Source of the DNA: Ignelater luminosus
Lineage: Eukaryota > Arthropoda > Insecta > Coleoptera > Elateridae
Length of the DNA: 64,000 nucleotides
Direction: 5' to 3'
NCBI GenBank assembly: GCA_011009095.1
Contig: VTPC01090924.1
Location: 52,697 to 116,696, forward strand
Shown: positions 24,775-37,210 of the stretch, piece by piece
Layout of the letters: each line of letters starts with the position of its first letter
Position numbering within the stretch: the first letter of the stretch is position 1
The notes under the pieces: generated by a model
The model's input: the letters and a program-made list of their open reading frames with translations, nothing else
The model's database searches: none
What the model was told of the DNA's origin: nothing
Translations under genes and position numbers: made by a program

Positions 24775-24779
24775 CGTCG
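24775..24779. repeat. Transib target-site duplication, right (CGTCG)
   Basis: Exact copy of the five bases at 22469-22473. Confidence 0.92.
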
Positions 24780-26393
24780 CTGTAAAACCTGGTATCCAGA
24801 CAATTTAAGATAGATGAGGAGAATCACTAAGTTATTTGTCTTTGTTTTTCTTCCATTTTAAAGAAATCGAAGCTTGGACAAGACAACGGCACATTTCATG
24901 CCCAACGGCCGTTTCGGGAAGATTTTCATTGCTGATTCTTAAAAAGTTTACACGACAATTGGTCATCATTAATGAATAATGAAACTTTGTATACAAAACG
25001 ATAACTATAGATTTCGACCGAGAGGAATTTGCTCGGTACGGATCAAATTGTCAAGAAAAATCATTTTTTGTGTTTTGTTCTGTTTTATTTAGTTAGTAAT
25101 TTGCCATTATTTCAATCCTCATTTTATTATAAACTAACTTATTGTTAATGACTGGAAGAAAAATTTTGAATATAGTAAGTTGTCTTATGAATTACTCTTC
25201 ATAATTGAATTTCCAGGATAGTTTTACTTTTGTCAATTGGTTGACAGTTCTTGGTTTTAGAAATACAAAATATTCATAAGAGTTAAGATATTCTTATTAT
25301 AGTAATTCTGTTTAATGGTACCCTTTAAACAAATAAAAACTGAAAGAACATGACAGTACCATTAGAGGATGGCATTTTGTACCAATCAACAAAGATCTAA
25401 AATGATTTATCTAAAACTGTAAAACTGTAAGAATTTTGTACATTTTAAATGGCCGAATTGACTGATGCTCTAATAACTGCCATTGAAGGCATCTAAATTA
25501 GTTACTAAATTTATCAAATAATTAATTGTAATATTTTTATCATAATCGATTTTATTATCAGTCGTAAAAAATGACAAAATCAAATAAATCTAATTATTAT
25601 CTGCTAAGACTCATACAGTGATAGTTTCTAATAATAGCTAGAGTAATTGTTCTCGGATGATTTAGTCATGAAATAGATAATTATCTTAGGATGGACTTTC
25701 AAAACCTAGACAATAAAAATTGATAAAGGTTTGCTACGTACCTAATTGCAAATTATAATTTTATTCCTATACTAAACGTTTTCTTATAATTAAGTTGTAC
25801 TGACTTTCGAAAAGATATTTTATAGTTAATAAAAAACATATCAAAGAAGGTGAAAGTACTATTATAAGTTTGTTAGTAATTGAAATTTGATACACTACGT
25901 ATATTGCGTATGCGAATGTTGCTCTAAATTAATATTTGAGTTACTATCCAAATATTTGTACGTGTTGGTATAATATCTATAATAATGCGTTCAATGCCGC
26001 ACATTTTTAACGTTTTGTTACCGATATAGTGGCTGTCTGAAATTATAAAGATTCCAATCAACAATTTCCTGAAAGTTTTACACCTTGTCGATATCAAATG
26101 GTTAACCTTTCAATCGAAACTCCACCAAATCCATTTGTTGTTGTGCACGATATTATCTGTCCATCAAACGCCCAAATAATTATTAATGTAGCGCTTTTCA
26201 TTAACAGGAATTCTGAAGGTTTATGATATAAACTGTCGGCAAGCCTCAAAACTGTCAAAAATAATTGAATTTTGCTATTTTTCATTTTCCCGGAAGTCCA
26301 TTAGTTAATAGTTGCGAAATATTAGATAAGTTGTCTGAATTATTTCTTAGAAGGTTTTATTATCCTACTTTTATCATGTAGTAAGTACTTATA

Positions 26394-26460
26394 CAGGATG
26401 TCCCATGTAATTGCATCATCGTCGGTTTTATGTTAATGTTGGTGGAATTTTGAAACATCC
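26394..26460 (+). repeat. Solitary transposon-type terminus (TA|CAGGATGTCCC)
   Basis: A TA-flanked CAGGATGTCCCATG start typical of Tc1/mariner-type ends. No inverted partner was located nearby. Confidence 0.35.
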
Positions 26461-26725
26461 ACTACTAAGAAACTTCATCTTTAGAATTTCACAAGGATGA
26501 ATAAGAATGTAATGTGGTCGATGATGAATCTAAAAAGATGGGGTTCTTTAAAAATGTAATTAGCTGTATAATTTTAGAGCGGGATTCACGCAAAATTCCA
26601 TTTACTTAATATATATGCCAACAGTCTTTTTCTGAATGCAGAGATGTACAAAAATAGCAGACAGGCACTGTGTTAAAATAAGAACAAATTGTTTAAGTGC
26701 ATAGTCTGCACCGTCATATCCGTCG

Positions 26726-26752
26726 ATTATTATTATTGTTGTTGTTGTTGTT
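26726..26752. repeat. ATT/GTT trinucleotide microsatellite
   Basis: A simple repeat of about four ATT units followed by five GTT units. Confidence 0.85.
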
Positions 26753-27968
26753 CAAATAATAATTGATGCTTGAGTTTTTAGAATTGACCTTGATATGTAG
26801 AAAGCAAGTTCTTCAAATGCAAATTATGTCTATGAACTATGATTATTTTTATAAGTCGATGACAGTGCCGGTTTTGTATACCGGTGTGTACTAATATTTG
26901 TGCCACCAAACGTGTATCATTGTTTTACAAATTTGGCTTGTGTGTCATATTGAAAATATATGATTTAAATTCAACCTATTTAATGTTAACTGTAAACTTC
27001 TAATCAAAACGAAGCAACATCCAAATAAATTTTTCTTTTTTATTTTATTTTTTGTATTGTATCAGTGTATCTTCTATTAGTACGGATTTTTTTTTCGTGA
27101 CCGGAAAAAAAGAACTTGTAATTGCAAACGCTAATAGCATTTATTTGTCTAGAAAATCTAATCGGTAATCACTATGCTGATTTCACCTGCGAACATTATG
27201 ATGATGACTTACTTTTGAGAAATTATGCGATAATAAAATTTGCACACTATGTAGTATGTATGTACACACTCACATCTGACATGAATTCGGTGTAGTTGGT
27301 ACAGTTTTAGCAACAAAGGTCTATTGTTTGTAAATACGATGGAAAAAAGATTACATAGTTATTTGATATAATAACATATTTCAGTTTTTAAATTGCTTGA
27401 AATTTTGATGGGAGGAGAAAGAATTCAAGAGCTATAGTGAGTGTCAAAGTATAAGCGATTTTAAGAGATACCATACATTTATTTACAGCACTATAATCAT
27501 TAGTAAATTCTTGATGTTAAATGCAACTTGTTATTAACAAAAACTATTTCTTAATGTTTTTCATCTATTCAAATCTTCTAGAATTTATTATTATCATTAT
27601 TTTAATTAATTTTAATTTGAAACGCACGTCTTTTTATATCGAGTTTTTTGATAACTATATTAAAGTGGTTTTTTTGTGATACAATGGAAAATTTCAAGTT
27701 ATGCTTTATAAAATAATGTGATTCTTGTTTAAATATATTCTTTATTGAGACGTGCATTAATTTCCCATAAATGATAAAACAGGTAATTCCTATTATGGAA
27801 GTTTTTGTTTAGATACATTAAGTATTATAAATACTGCCATAAAAATCTAAAAAACGAACACTAGCTCAATTCGTGATTTTATTTCGTACGTTAACGAATC
27901 ATGATCGTTTCGTAAGAATATAAAGAAATATTAGAAGTGTTTATAATGTAAGCCCTGTTAGGTATATA

Positions 27969-28030
27969 CAGGGTGTACCTTGACCAGATGGTCATAGCTT
28001 AAACACGGATTGGTCAGTCTTATTTTAAGT
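27969..28030 (+). repeat. Solitary transposon-type terminus (TA|CAGGGTGTACC)
   Basis: A TA-flanked CAGGGTGTACCTTGACC start. No partner was found nearby. Confidence 0.35.
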
Positions 28031-29197
28031 CGACAATGTCTAATGAACAGTCGTTACGAGGTTACAACCATTTTAAGCTATTACTAGGTTATGTAATTTG
28101 ACAAGAAGAACTTCAATGCATTAGTTTTTAATAATGAAAAAGTTTAACGCGATTACAGGAACTGTCCATGCCCCCTCCTGCCTTTACGCACATTTCCATT
28201 TTTCGTACAATGAAGCAAGTAACTCTGAATGGATTCAGCGGTATTTATAATTCCTAGAACAAGTCCATCATATTGCGTGACGGTTCTGCATATACTATAC
28301 TACTCTTTAAAATTGTATCCCCAGACATAGTAGGGTAATCGCGATGGCTAAGGAACTGTGCCTTTTTTTCCAATTTTTACTCATACTTTATAGACATATG
28401 TTCACTAGATATTCTCGACTTGAAACAACACGTAACCTACACGTATTTAAGCTATAGCTATCTGATCACAGAATACTCTGTATATGTACGTCAAGTTTTT
28501 TTTGCTATGAATTATTTCGATGGTTGTGCCTGTAAAGCTTGACAGACTGAAAATCCTGATCGTGTCCAACTATGATTCTTGGACTTCTTACTCTATAACA
28601 CCTTCCTCGCCTTCCGAAAGTATCCTAAAGATTAACAGACTACAGAAAACAATAATTCGAAAACAAACAATCTGAGCAGTACCGGATGAGTCTTCTGGTG
28701 TTAATCTTCGACTAGCACCCATACCAAAAGTGAATCATATTAAAGAATTAGATACTTATTCTGCATCAATCTATTGGTCTGCATCCAATGCAGTTTCAAA
28801 ATTTAATACATTGGTATTGGAGCAGGCAGGCCAAAATACTTATGTTGTTTGCCCCCGATTCCTTTCCGATATCGACATTTTACCCTTTTGATCAATAAAT
28901 AAGTACTTCAGTGAAGGTCATACACCAACTTCCATTCTCTTCTACAGCTCCAGACCAAGAATTTTCTTATTGTTGGAAATTGTTTTATCGAAGGGATCTT
29001 CATATCTTATTTTATTATTAATTTTGCCCACCGATCATAGTCTGTTTTGTTATTGTAGATGTTTTTTTGATTTTTATCTTTTTGATCCCAATGGTGGCGC
29101 TCTTGAAAATAACAGCATGTCTATTCTCTGTAGACAATCGCACGGATTATCAACTGATACAACTCTTTTTCGTTAGGTACCGCAAATAATGACAGTA

Positions 29198-29433
29198 TAT
29201 AAAGCGTCGACTATCTAGGATGTCGATTTTTCCGAATTTATTTGTTCAAAAAACCAAATGAAAATTGCACGATTTGCATTCATATTGTATCTTACAGTAT
29301 AACCTGTATGCACAAGTAAAAAAATATCATGTCGATACGAGTTTCTGAAAATACTAAACGAAACGGTCCATCTTTAGTCTTGTTTAGAGGTGAAGCCAGA
29401 AAACAAAAGCGAATTATTAGCTTGTTAAGTCTA
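29198..29433 (+). repeat. Direct duplication unit D1, left of MITE copy 2
   Basis: This 236-bp segment (TATAAAGCGTCGAC to TTGTTAAGTCTA) is repeated in the same orientation at 30341-30555, immediately after the MITE. D1 carries an extra stretch of about 20 bp near its start. Shared blocks include AACCAAATGAAAAT, GTATAACCTGTATG and AACAAAAGCGAATTATTA. Confidence 0.9.
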
Positions 29434-30340
29434 CAGTGTGTCCACATTTCGATGCTCACTATTGGGATCTCGGAAATTGTAAGAGATACGAAGTCGGTTA
29501 AATTAGAAAAGATTTGGTTATTTTGAAGATCAGTTTACTTATGCTTTTGTTTTTTCAAAAAAGTTCACGGCTTACTAGCTATTTGCTAAAAACGAAATTA
29601 TCTTACTTTTTTTAAAGTGAAATATCTCAAGAACGAGCAAAGATAGAAAATAACAGCAAAGAGGGTGTTTTAGAGAATTTACTCCGGAACACAAAAAAAT
29701 TATTTTCACAATTGTCTTTTGTTTTACTTCGGTAGTGAAACGTAAATCCAAATTTTTTCTAATGGAACGCCTACTTTATTTCCATATTACCGAACTGCAC
29801 GCCTTAAATGCATTTCAGTGATACATGGTTTGACATGGTTATTCTTTCGTTTTAACGAGTTATGAAGTGAAAATCATTTTTTATCATAGCGTGCCATGAC
29901 ATCTAACACACCAAGTCGTGGAGTTTTATCAAAGAAATTTATTTGTTATGCAAAAATTGCTAAAACAAAATAAATACGCTTTTATGGGGCATTAGCTGCT
30001 TATTTGATGCTATGTGTGAATGCTCAGTTAGGTATCTTTAAAGCGTCTTTTGTTTTGTTTTAGCAATTGTTACATAACAAATGTAATTTATCTGACAAAA
30101 ATCAATGATTTTCATATGCTTAAAGCCATGGCACACTATGTGGGAAATGCATTTTATTTAAAAAAAATAAGATAATTTCGTTTTTAGCAAATATCTAGTA
30201 AGCCGTGAACTTTTTTTGAAAAAACAAAAGCATAAGTAAACTGATCTCCAAAATATCCAAAACTTTTCTAATTTAACCGACTTCGTATCTCTTACAATTT
30301 CCGCGATCCCAATAGTGAGCATCGAAATGTGGACACACTG
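29434..30340 (-). mobile_element. 907-bp nested-palindrome MITE, copy 2 (inverted orientation)
   Basis: The same element as at 2907-3808 but in the opposite orientation: the block with GTGAAATATCTC next to the arm lies on the left here and on the right in copies 1 and 3. Ends are CAGTGTGTCCAC and GTGGACACACTG with TA on both sides (29432-29433, 30341-30342). Arms of about 180 bp and the inner inverted repeat are conserved. It sits exactly between two direct copies of a roughly 215-bp host unit. Confidence 0.92.
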
Positions 30341-30555
30341 TATAAATCGTCGACTTATTGATTCAAAAAAACCAAATGAAAATCGCACGATTCACATTCA
30401 TATTGTATCTTATAGTATAACCTGTATGCGCAAGTAAAAAATCTCATGTCGATACGATTTTCTGTACTGAAAATACAAAACGAAACTGTCTATCTTTAGT
30501 CTTGTTTAGAGCCGAAACGAGAAAACAAAAGCGAATTATTATCTTGTTAAGTCTA
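30341..30555 (+). repeat. Direct duplication unit D2, right of MITE copy 2
   Basis: A 215-bp direct copy of 29198-29433, starting TATAAATCGTCGAC directly at the MITE border and ending TTGTTAAGTCTA. Sequences outside D1 and D2 do not continue the repeat, so there are only two units. Confidence 0.9.
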
Positions 30556-30823
30556 TAGTGCTTTGGTCATTTTTCTCGATTATTGCATGTTTTCTAATCT
30601 AATTGCGTCATGTTACACATACAATCTTCTATAAGTACTACGTAGCAAGAATTTTATTTTCCCATCAAACTGTACATTAGGTCAGATAAAAACAATGCTT
30701 GATGGACTTCAAAAGTAAAAAGCAAAACTCCTCTCAATAGATCTTCATTCCAGGCACGAAGGTTACCGCAGTTTCTCCACCCTCCCATTTTCTAGAACAG
30801 GGCAATGACAGTAGCAGATTATA

Positions 30824-31508
30824 CAGGGTGTTTGGTTCACCTCCGTATATACGAAAGGGAGTGGTAGAAGTCATGATTTGGAACTTATTTAACCTAATAT
30901 ACTATTATACAAAGTGTCAGATATTGTCATTTTTCATAATTTCACCTAATTGGGTGTATTTCCCCATTTAAATGTGAACACCACACTATTGGAAACTAGC
31001 CCAAGTGGAGAAAATTACTCTCAATTTATTAATAAACGATTTTTCACTGAATCTGCGAAATGGACTAATCTGTATGCATGATGGTGCACCAACTCATTAT
31101 GCCTATAACGTCAGGGAATTGTTGAACGAAGATTTTCGGCACCGTTGGATAGGTCGTAGTAGCCCTGTATCGTGGCTACCGTAGCCCCTTGATTTAAATT
31201 CTTTGGATTTTTTCGTTTGGAGTTTTCTGAAGGAAAGAGTTTACCAAACATCTCCAGAAAATCTACAAGACCTGCAAGCACGAATAATGGACAGTGTGGA
31301 ATATAAATTACTTTTCAAATGCCTAGAAATGTTCATAATGCAGTACCACTTCGAGCAACCGCCAACCTGCTGTTCACTATCATCTACAGCAAAAACATGT
31401 AGAATTATTGTTTTGCGCTTTCTCAATCCGGATTTCAGAAATGTACAAGTTGCAGGATCACCATTCAAGGTTCTTGAACACAAGTGTACGAATGGGGAGC
31501 AGCAATAA
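30824..31508 (+). mobile_element. Remnant of a DD41D Tc1/mariner-superfamily element
   Basis: A TA followed by CAGGGTGTTTGGTTCACC (30824) begins a terminus, and about 230 bp later the C-terminal half of a transposase follows in the same orientation. No matching 3' terminus was recognised after 31508, and the N-terminal half is missing, so this is an internally deleted and 3'-truncated relic. Confidence 0.6.
31050..31508 (+). pseudogene. DD41D transposase C-terminal fragment
   Basis: One frame reads LRNGLICMHDGAPTHYA, then NEDFRHRWIGRSSPVSWLP, a single TAG, then PLDLNSLDFFVWSFLKERVY. This tracks the insect transposase consensus with the second catalytic Asp in MHDGAP and the third in SLDFF. 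Counting the TAG as a residue, 41 positions separate them, placing it in the DD41D group rather than classic mariners (DD34D). After about 31300 the frame drifts into unrelated sequence. The first catalytic Asp and the DNA-binding domain are lost. Confidence 0.85.
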
Positions 31509-34500
31509 ATTCTGGGTAATAAGAAGCAGTTGAACTGAACTGTTTCTGGATCTACACTACAAAGTCTTCTCGAAATATTAAAATGAGTGATTGTTGTACA
31601 CTTGAACTACCTTTTGTTAAAACGAAGTTTTTGACATGACCGCTTTTGTTTGACAAAGGGTCCATGAAGAACCAACCATCTAGAATATATTTTAACACAA
31701 TCTGGCGAAAGTCACATACGACTCGACTATTTAACTATTCTTTTGGTTTCTATTTCAGTTTCAACTTTTTAACTATTTAGTGTAAGCCCGTTATTTGAGA
31801 TTTTGAGGATCTTTGTTTGTTTGTTTGGAGATCTACCTTTGCCCACACTGCACATAATACGTTATATGTATACGTCTCTGTTCAATTGATCTTAATCAAA
31901 CATTTGTAGGGTTTATTGCATTTACTGTTTTTACACCTATTACTCTAGGTTTGTTAGAAGAGACTGCCGTACACCATTCCTCTCGCCAGTTTTCCCCATC
32001 TTGACAAGGTTGGAATATAACTACAGGGTGTCCCACTTCTGTGGAATTCTTGTATAATTTCATGATTTGTAGAACTAGGATGAAAATTTAAAAACGATTT
32101 CTCTTGCTACTAGACACTCTTATCAACTGATTTTATTGATATTTTTACATATTTGGGTTTTTCACGTCATCAGTAACAAAGTTTGCCATAAATATCTGAA
32201 ATGCATTTTAGGAAACGCAGAATTTTCTATTTTGTTGACTTGCATTACTGATCTGTTTTTAACCTACAACACCTGTGTTTTGCAAATCTATTATCATAAC
32301 GACCGACCATTAGAGTATGCCAAGAAAATGTCGTTCGAAATTTTGGTTGAGATAGTTAAAAACTGAAAATGAAAAGCGAATAATAATTTAGTTCAAAACT
32401 TCAAAACATAAATACGCCAAGCAGGTTTCCATCGAAAAAGGTTGAAAACACTGTACGATCTTTTGTTAACGCGATATAGTTTTAAGTACCGTTTATATTG
32501 GTCTTGGAGAGATGGGTATATTTAAAATTCGATGTTTGTTTAGTTTTCTATAGAAACGCTATATTGCAAAATTCTAAAATGAATGAGTACCGCTACTAAC
32601 AATGTTTTCTGTTCGCGTATCTTTCAACAAAGTGTCTATTTTGTTCCTATTACTCATTGTTGGTATATCTTATGAATGCAGCTATCATCTTTTTGTAACA
32701 ATTTCGTATGCTATGGAACTGGAATTAAGCATCTTCGTTTTAGTTAAACATTTTTTTCTTTCCTTCCTCGTTTTCATCAGAATTTAAACGTCTCAACGTT
32801 TGTGTTATAGGTTAGTTGATATCTTAGATAGTCTTTTGTTTAAATGAAATTTTCGCCATGCAAGTTAATCTTAACCTTCTAGATTTGAAAGTTTTAAAAA
32901 AGGCGACGCCATACGCAAACAACAAAAGTGAAGCACGTCGACGAAAATAAAACCTGCTCATTGCATTCCTAACTGTTCCTACATTACCGTCGTCGTTTTA
33001 GACAGGACCGGATTTCCAAATAAATTAACTGGAAACCAACACATTATTTTAGAACGTGCCTAAAATGAGAAAACTTTCATTATTTGTGTTCGACAACAAT
33101 AAACATATTTTGGTCTTATTCTTTGTTCTATAGTCGATTCGTATTTATTAGGTTATGTTTATAAATGCAATAATCGTTTATGCGAAACGCCTTGTTGTGG
33201 TATCCGGTGTCGTCAAAACGAAGGGCGGATTAATTATTCGATGTATGGTTTCCTTTTAGTGTGACCTTTAAAACATCAAATGAGCCGTTGCAAATAGGAT
33301 AATTATTTTAGTATAGAAACGGGTCATATTAATTTTAGGCATTTACACGTATGTACGAAAGGCATGCGAATTGTTCCGTATGAATTCCGGTATGTGTACG
33401 TGTTAGCTCACATAACGGAAAACGGATGCCGCCGCGGTGGTTTGGCCCTAGTCGTACTTGATGCTCTTGTGCAACCTTTACAACTGTTTACTATGTTACA
33501 ACACCGAATTCTTTATTGGAGTGAACCTGTTTTATAGTTTATGGTACCGGTTATACCTTTTACACAGTGCGATAAATTCAGGAATCACGACTATTGTTAA
33601 CTGTTACATTGATAGAATATTATCGGTTGCTGCATTCTATTGAAACGCTTCTGAAAGAGAAGTTATGGTTTTAAAAAACTGAGTACTTATTTTGATAATT
33701 TCCTTATTCGTGTAAATGTTTTAATGGAAGTAACAGTAATTAAATGTCAAGGTAATCGCATTGAGTACATTGGAAATTCAAACCACTTCACCGGAAAATC
33801 ATTTTTATTAAAGTCGTAACTGGCAATAACAGCAGATAAAACATAAGTAGAAAGTTAATAAATTAATTAATAATTTTTAGCTTCATAATGGTTTATTTAT
33901 TCAGAAACTTTTACATATTTTGTATGTACGTAGTTGTTTTAGTAAACACACAAGGTTTATCAGTACTTTGAAATATAACAAAGAATGTTTTGAGTTTTCT
34001 TATTGCAAATTTCTTGCTTGAACGGTTACATCTACTATGTAATGTTATAATGTACTAATGTCTAATGTTGATGTAATGTTTATCAAGAACAGAGGAAGTT
34101 GACTAATATCTTGAAGGTGGAATTGAATACAAAGTCTTGTTTATTAAGACTTAAGAGCTTTGATTTTTAAGTTCCACATCAGACTCGGTTTATAATATTT
34201 ATGTTTTAACTTATAAACTTAATTATTTATAATAATAGGTGCGGAAGTGGTGAGTAACCTTTTTAGTGATTCATAAGGCGCAAAGGGAAGACGATTGCAG
34301 TAAAAATTGGGATTTAAATTGTAAGTCTCTAGCTATAGATGTTTCAATAAAAATAATAGCGCAAAAGGAAATTATTATTATTATTTACAATAGAATTTCA
34401 GATGACTTCTCCCCAATGTGGAGACCCTTTTTTGGAAAAACTATATCAAACTAATAAACGAGGAGATATTTTTGATATTTTCATTAAATAATATTCAGAA

Positions 34501-34556
34501 ACGTTTATATAAACAGCAATATGCATTTTTTCAAATAATTTCCAACCTTTGCTAAG
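31509..34556. other. Non-coding stretch
   Basis: One solitary TA|CAGGGTGTCCC terminus lies at 32024. Short frames (32136-32366, 32602-32787 and 33458-33643, all +) are hydrophobic AT-rich translations without recognisable domains. No splice-bounded exon was found. Confidence 0.45.
32024..32090 (+). repeat. Solitary transposon-type terminus (TA|CAGGGTGTCCC)
   Basis: A TA-flanked CAGGGTGTCCCACTTCT start, the most typical form of insect mariner/MITE ends in this window. No inverted partner was located. Confidence 0.4.
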
Positions 34557-34650
34557 TCCGGTGTGCCACAAGGGAAATATCTTTAGACCTGTATTATTAA
34601 TCATTTTTATTAGCGTTCACACATCTTGTAAGCTACTATTTGCAGATAGT
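34557..34650 (+). pseudogene. Non-LTR reverse transcriptase fragment
   Basis: The plus strand reads SGVPQGKYL, stop, then after a frame change PVLLIIFISVHTSCKLLFADS. This reproduces the order 'SGVPQGSxLGPLLFLIFINDL...LLFADD' around the reverse transcriptase active site. The second Asp of the FADD box is Ser here, and the fragment is under 100 bp, so it is long dead. Confidence 0.6.
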
Positions 34651-36302
34651 CAATCAAAAATAAACAACATTGATATGCGCTTACGGTGCAAAATGGGTTG
34701 CTATCCACCGCAATCGCGATTCTAAATTATTACCGAAGAGGCGTTTGAAATTTGGAACCGGTTAATCAAACAGTTGCATCGAAACTAGAGTAGAGATTCT
34801 TTTATTCCCAAGTTGTATTTTATCTAGTTAATTCTAAAATGAAGTAAAAGGAGACCAAATGCCCACTATTAGTGAAATGAAAAATATACAGCGTCCTAAT
34901 AGCAGTGCAGAAAATAAAATTTTGCATTAAAACACTTCTTTCTTTAAACATCTTTGCTATTAACCTGATTAAGATGGGCCATAAATGGATAAAGCAATTT
35001 AAAAGGAAATTACAAGAAATTAAGTACCCACTATAGTAAAAGATTACGTAGACTGAAACAGTTAAAGTGTTTGAATTGTCTTAATTCGATTAATAAGAAC
35101 GATTTTAAATCATCGCATGGTGTATCGTAAATCAAAATGCAAACCTACTTTATCTTATCAATTTTAACCTTATTCTGTTTGATCTAACCTAATCATTATT
35201 TATTGTGATTTAAATGTCTTGTTTCCTTTTATGTTTCATAAAAACCGACATTCATATACAGGATTTGCAAAAAAGAAACTGATACATGAAGAATTTACCA
35301 ATAGTTGTTAAGAACAGAATTAACGTTGCAGCTTTGTTGAAATGTAATTGTAACAATAATTCATTGCATACCAGACCATTAATCAACAGAATTAATTTTA
35401 ATATTGTTCTTATCCATCTGAATTATAAACTACTTTTGTGAACCATTTTCAGGAATAACTTGAGGTAATACAAATTACTGACCATACTGTACATTAATAA
35501 CGTCATGCAAAACACATTTAATTGAAGATAGTACACGAAGTGTTATCCATTTTTACAAATCGACAGCATACAGTAGTAAAAGCTCCATAAATTCTAATAG
35601 ACTTTGAACATCATAATGCTGATATTTAGCTTGACTTTTATTAAATATTTACATAACAGCGATAATAATTTATTAATTGCATTTATATAGCTGAAGTAGT
35701 ATAAGTATAAAAATACTAACAATTATTTTTAGATTTAATGCATTTAACACAAATAATAATAACAACAACAATAATAATAATAATAGACCAACAGGGCGAT
35801 ATAAAATGGCACAGCATTTTATAGATCTTGGTTCGGTCATGCTATATTAGATAAACTTATTTTTACATTTACTTTAGAAATCTAGCACTGATACTAAATA
35901 CTAGAATTGCTAACAAGATAATTATGATTTTTAATTTTCTAAGGTAGCAATAAAGTCGTCATGAGTTTCCGATGCTACCCTCTCAAAATAAAATGTTACT
36001 AGCCGTTCCTGGCTACAACCTTCAAAGTTTCTTTGCTATTCCTTCTCACGCATTTCTATTTTTTCGTAAACATTGGAATGGAAGTAGCTCAGAAATTTTT
36101 TCTTAGATCAGGCAAGTTGGTATTTATCATCCATTCTGAATCTAAGGAATATTATTCAGTACAACAACACATACTGCTATGTGGAGGCCTTCAGCAATCT
36201 TAAATCTACCAATTATATCTAACAACATCAGTTTGACAGATTTCCGAATACACTGTATTGTAATCAACAAAACGTCCTTATGTCCATATGGATAATATTT
36301 TA
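34651..36302. other. AT-rich non-coding stretch
   Basis: No gene was recognised. It contains an AAT/AAC trinucleotide run at about 35751-35784. Confidence 0.45.
35751..35784. repeat. AAT/AAC trinucleotide microsatellite
   Basis: A simple repeat: AAT units, then AAC units, then AAT units. Confidence 0.85.
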
Positions 36303-36304
36303 TA

Positions 36305-37208
36305 CAGTGTGTCCACATTTCGATGCTTTCTATTGGGATCTCAGAAATTGTACGAGATACGACGTCGTTTAAATTCGAAGAAATTGGCTGTATGTAGTTA
36401 TGTTTTTGTTTTTTAAAAAAGTTTATGGCTTACTAGATATTTGCTAAAAACGAAATTATCTTTTTTTTTTTTTTTTTAATAAAAAGCGTTTTCCACGTAG
36501 TGTGCCATCGCTTTAAACATATGAAAATCATTGATTTTAATCAGATAAATTACATTTGTTATGCAACAATTGCTAAAACAAAAAAGACGCTTTTAAAATA
36601 CTTTACTAAGCATTCATGGATAGTATCAAATAAGCAGCTAATAATTCCCCGCAAAACACATTAAAAGCGTATTTATTTTATTAGCAAATTTTTGCATAAC
36701 AAATGAATTTATTTGATAAAGATCCACGACTTTGTGTTAGATGTCATGATACACTATGATGAAAAAATGATTTTCACTTCGTAACTCAATAAAACAAAAG
36801 AAAAGCTATGTCAAACCACGTATCACTAAAAAGCACTTAAGCCGCGCTGTTCAATAATATGGAAATCAAATAGGCGTTCCATTAGAAAAAATTTAGATTT
36901 ACGTTTCAGCGCCGAATTCAAACAAAAGACAATTGCGAAAATAATTTTTTGTGTTTCGGAGTAAATTCTCTAAAACACCCCCTTTTCTGTTCTTTTCTGT
37001 CTTTGCTCGTTCCTGAGATATTTCACTTAAACAAAAATAACAATTTCGTTTTTAGCAAATATCTAGTAAGCCATGAAACGTTTTTGAAAAAACAAAAGCA
37101 TAAGTAAATTGATCTCGAAAATACCCAAAACTTTTCTAATTTAACCGACTTCGTATCTCTTACAATTTCCGAGATCCCAATAGTGAGCATCGAAATGTGG
37201 ACACACTG
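36305..37208 (+). mobile_element. 904-bp nested-palindrome MITE, copy 3
   Basis: The same element and orientation as 2907-3808, with TA on both sides (36303-36304, 37209-37210). The left arm is more diverged than in copies 1 and 2, with a small deletion and a poly-T expansion near 36463-36478. The inner inverted repeat is still visible. Confidence 0.92.
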
Positions 37209-37210
37209 TA

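Larger units (their letters stand above)
24780..29197. other. AT-rich stretch without a recognised gene
   Basis: It contains a trinucleotide run (ATT)n(GTT)n at about 26726-26752 and two solitary CAGGATG/CAGGGTG termini (26394 and 27969). The frame at 28970-29176 (+) is unrecognised. No exon with convincing splice sites was found. Confidence 0.45.

Noticed and set aside
28550..28860. Possible non-LTR retrotransposon 3' coding fragment (+)
   Set aside because: The translation loosely resembles the end of a polyprotein but has no diagnostic motif.
29329..30388. Open frames containing CVHISMLTIGISEIVRDTKS
   Set aside because: These, and the one at 37023-37226, are translations of the MITE terminal repeat, not proteins.
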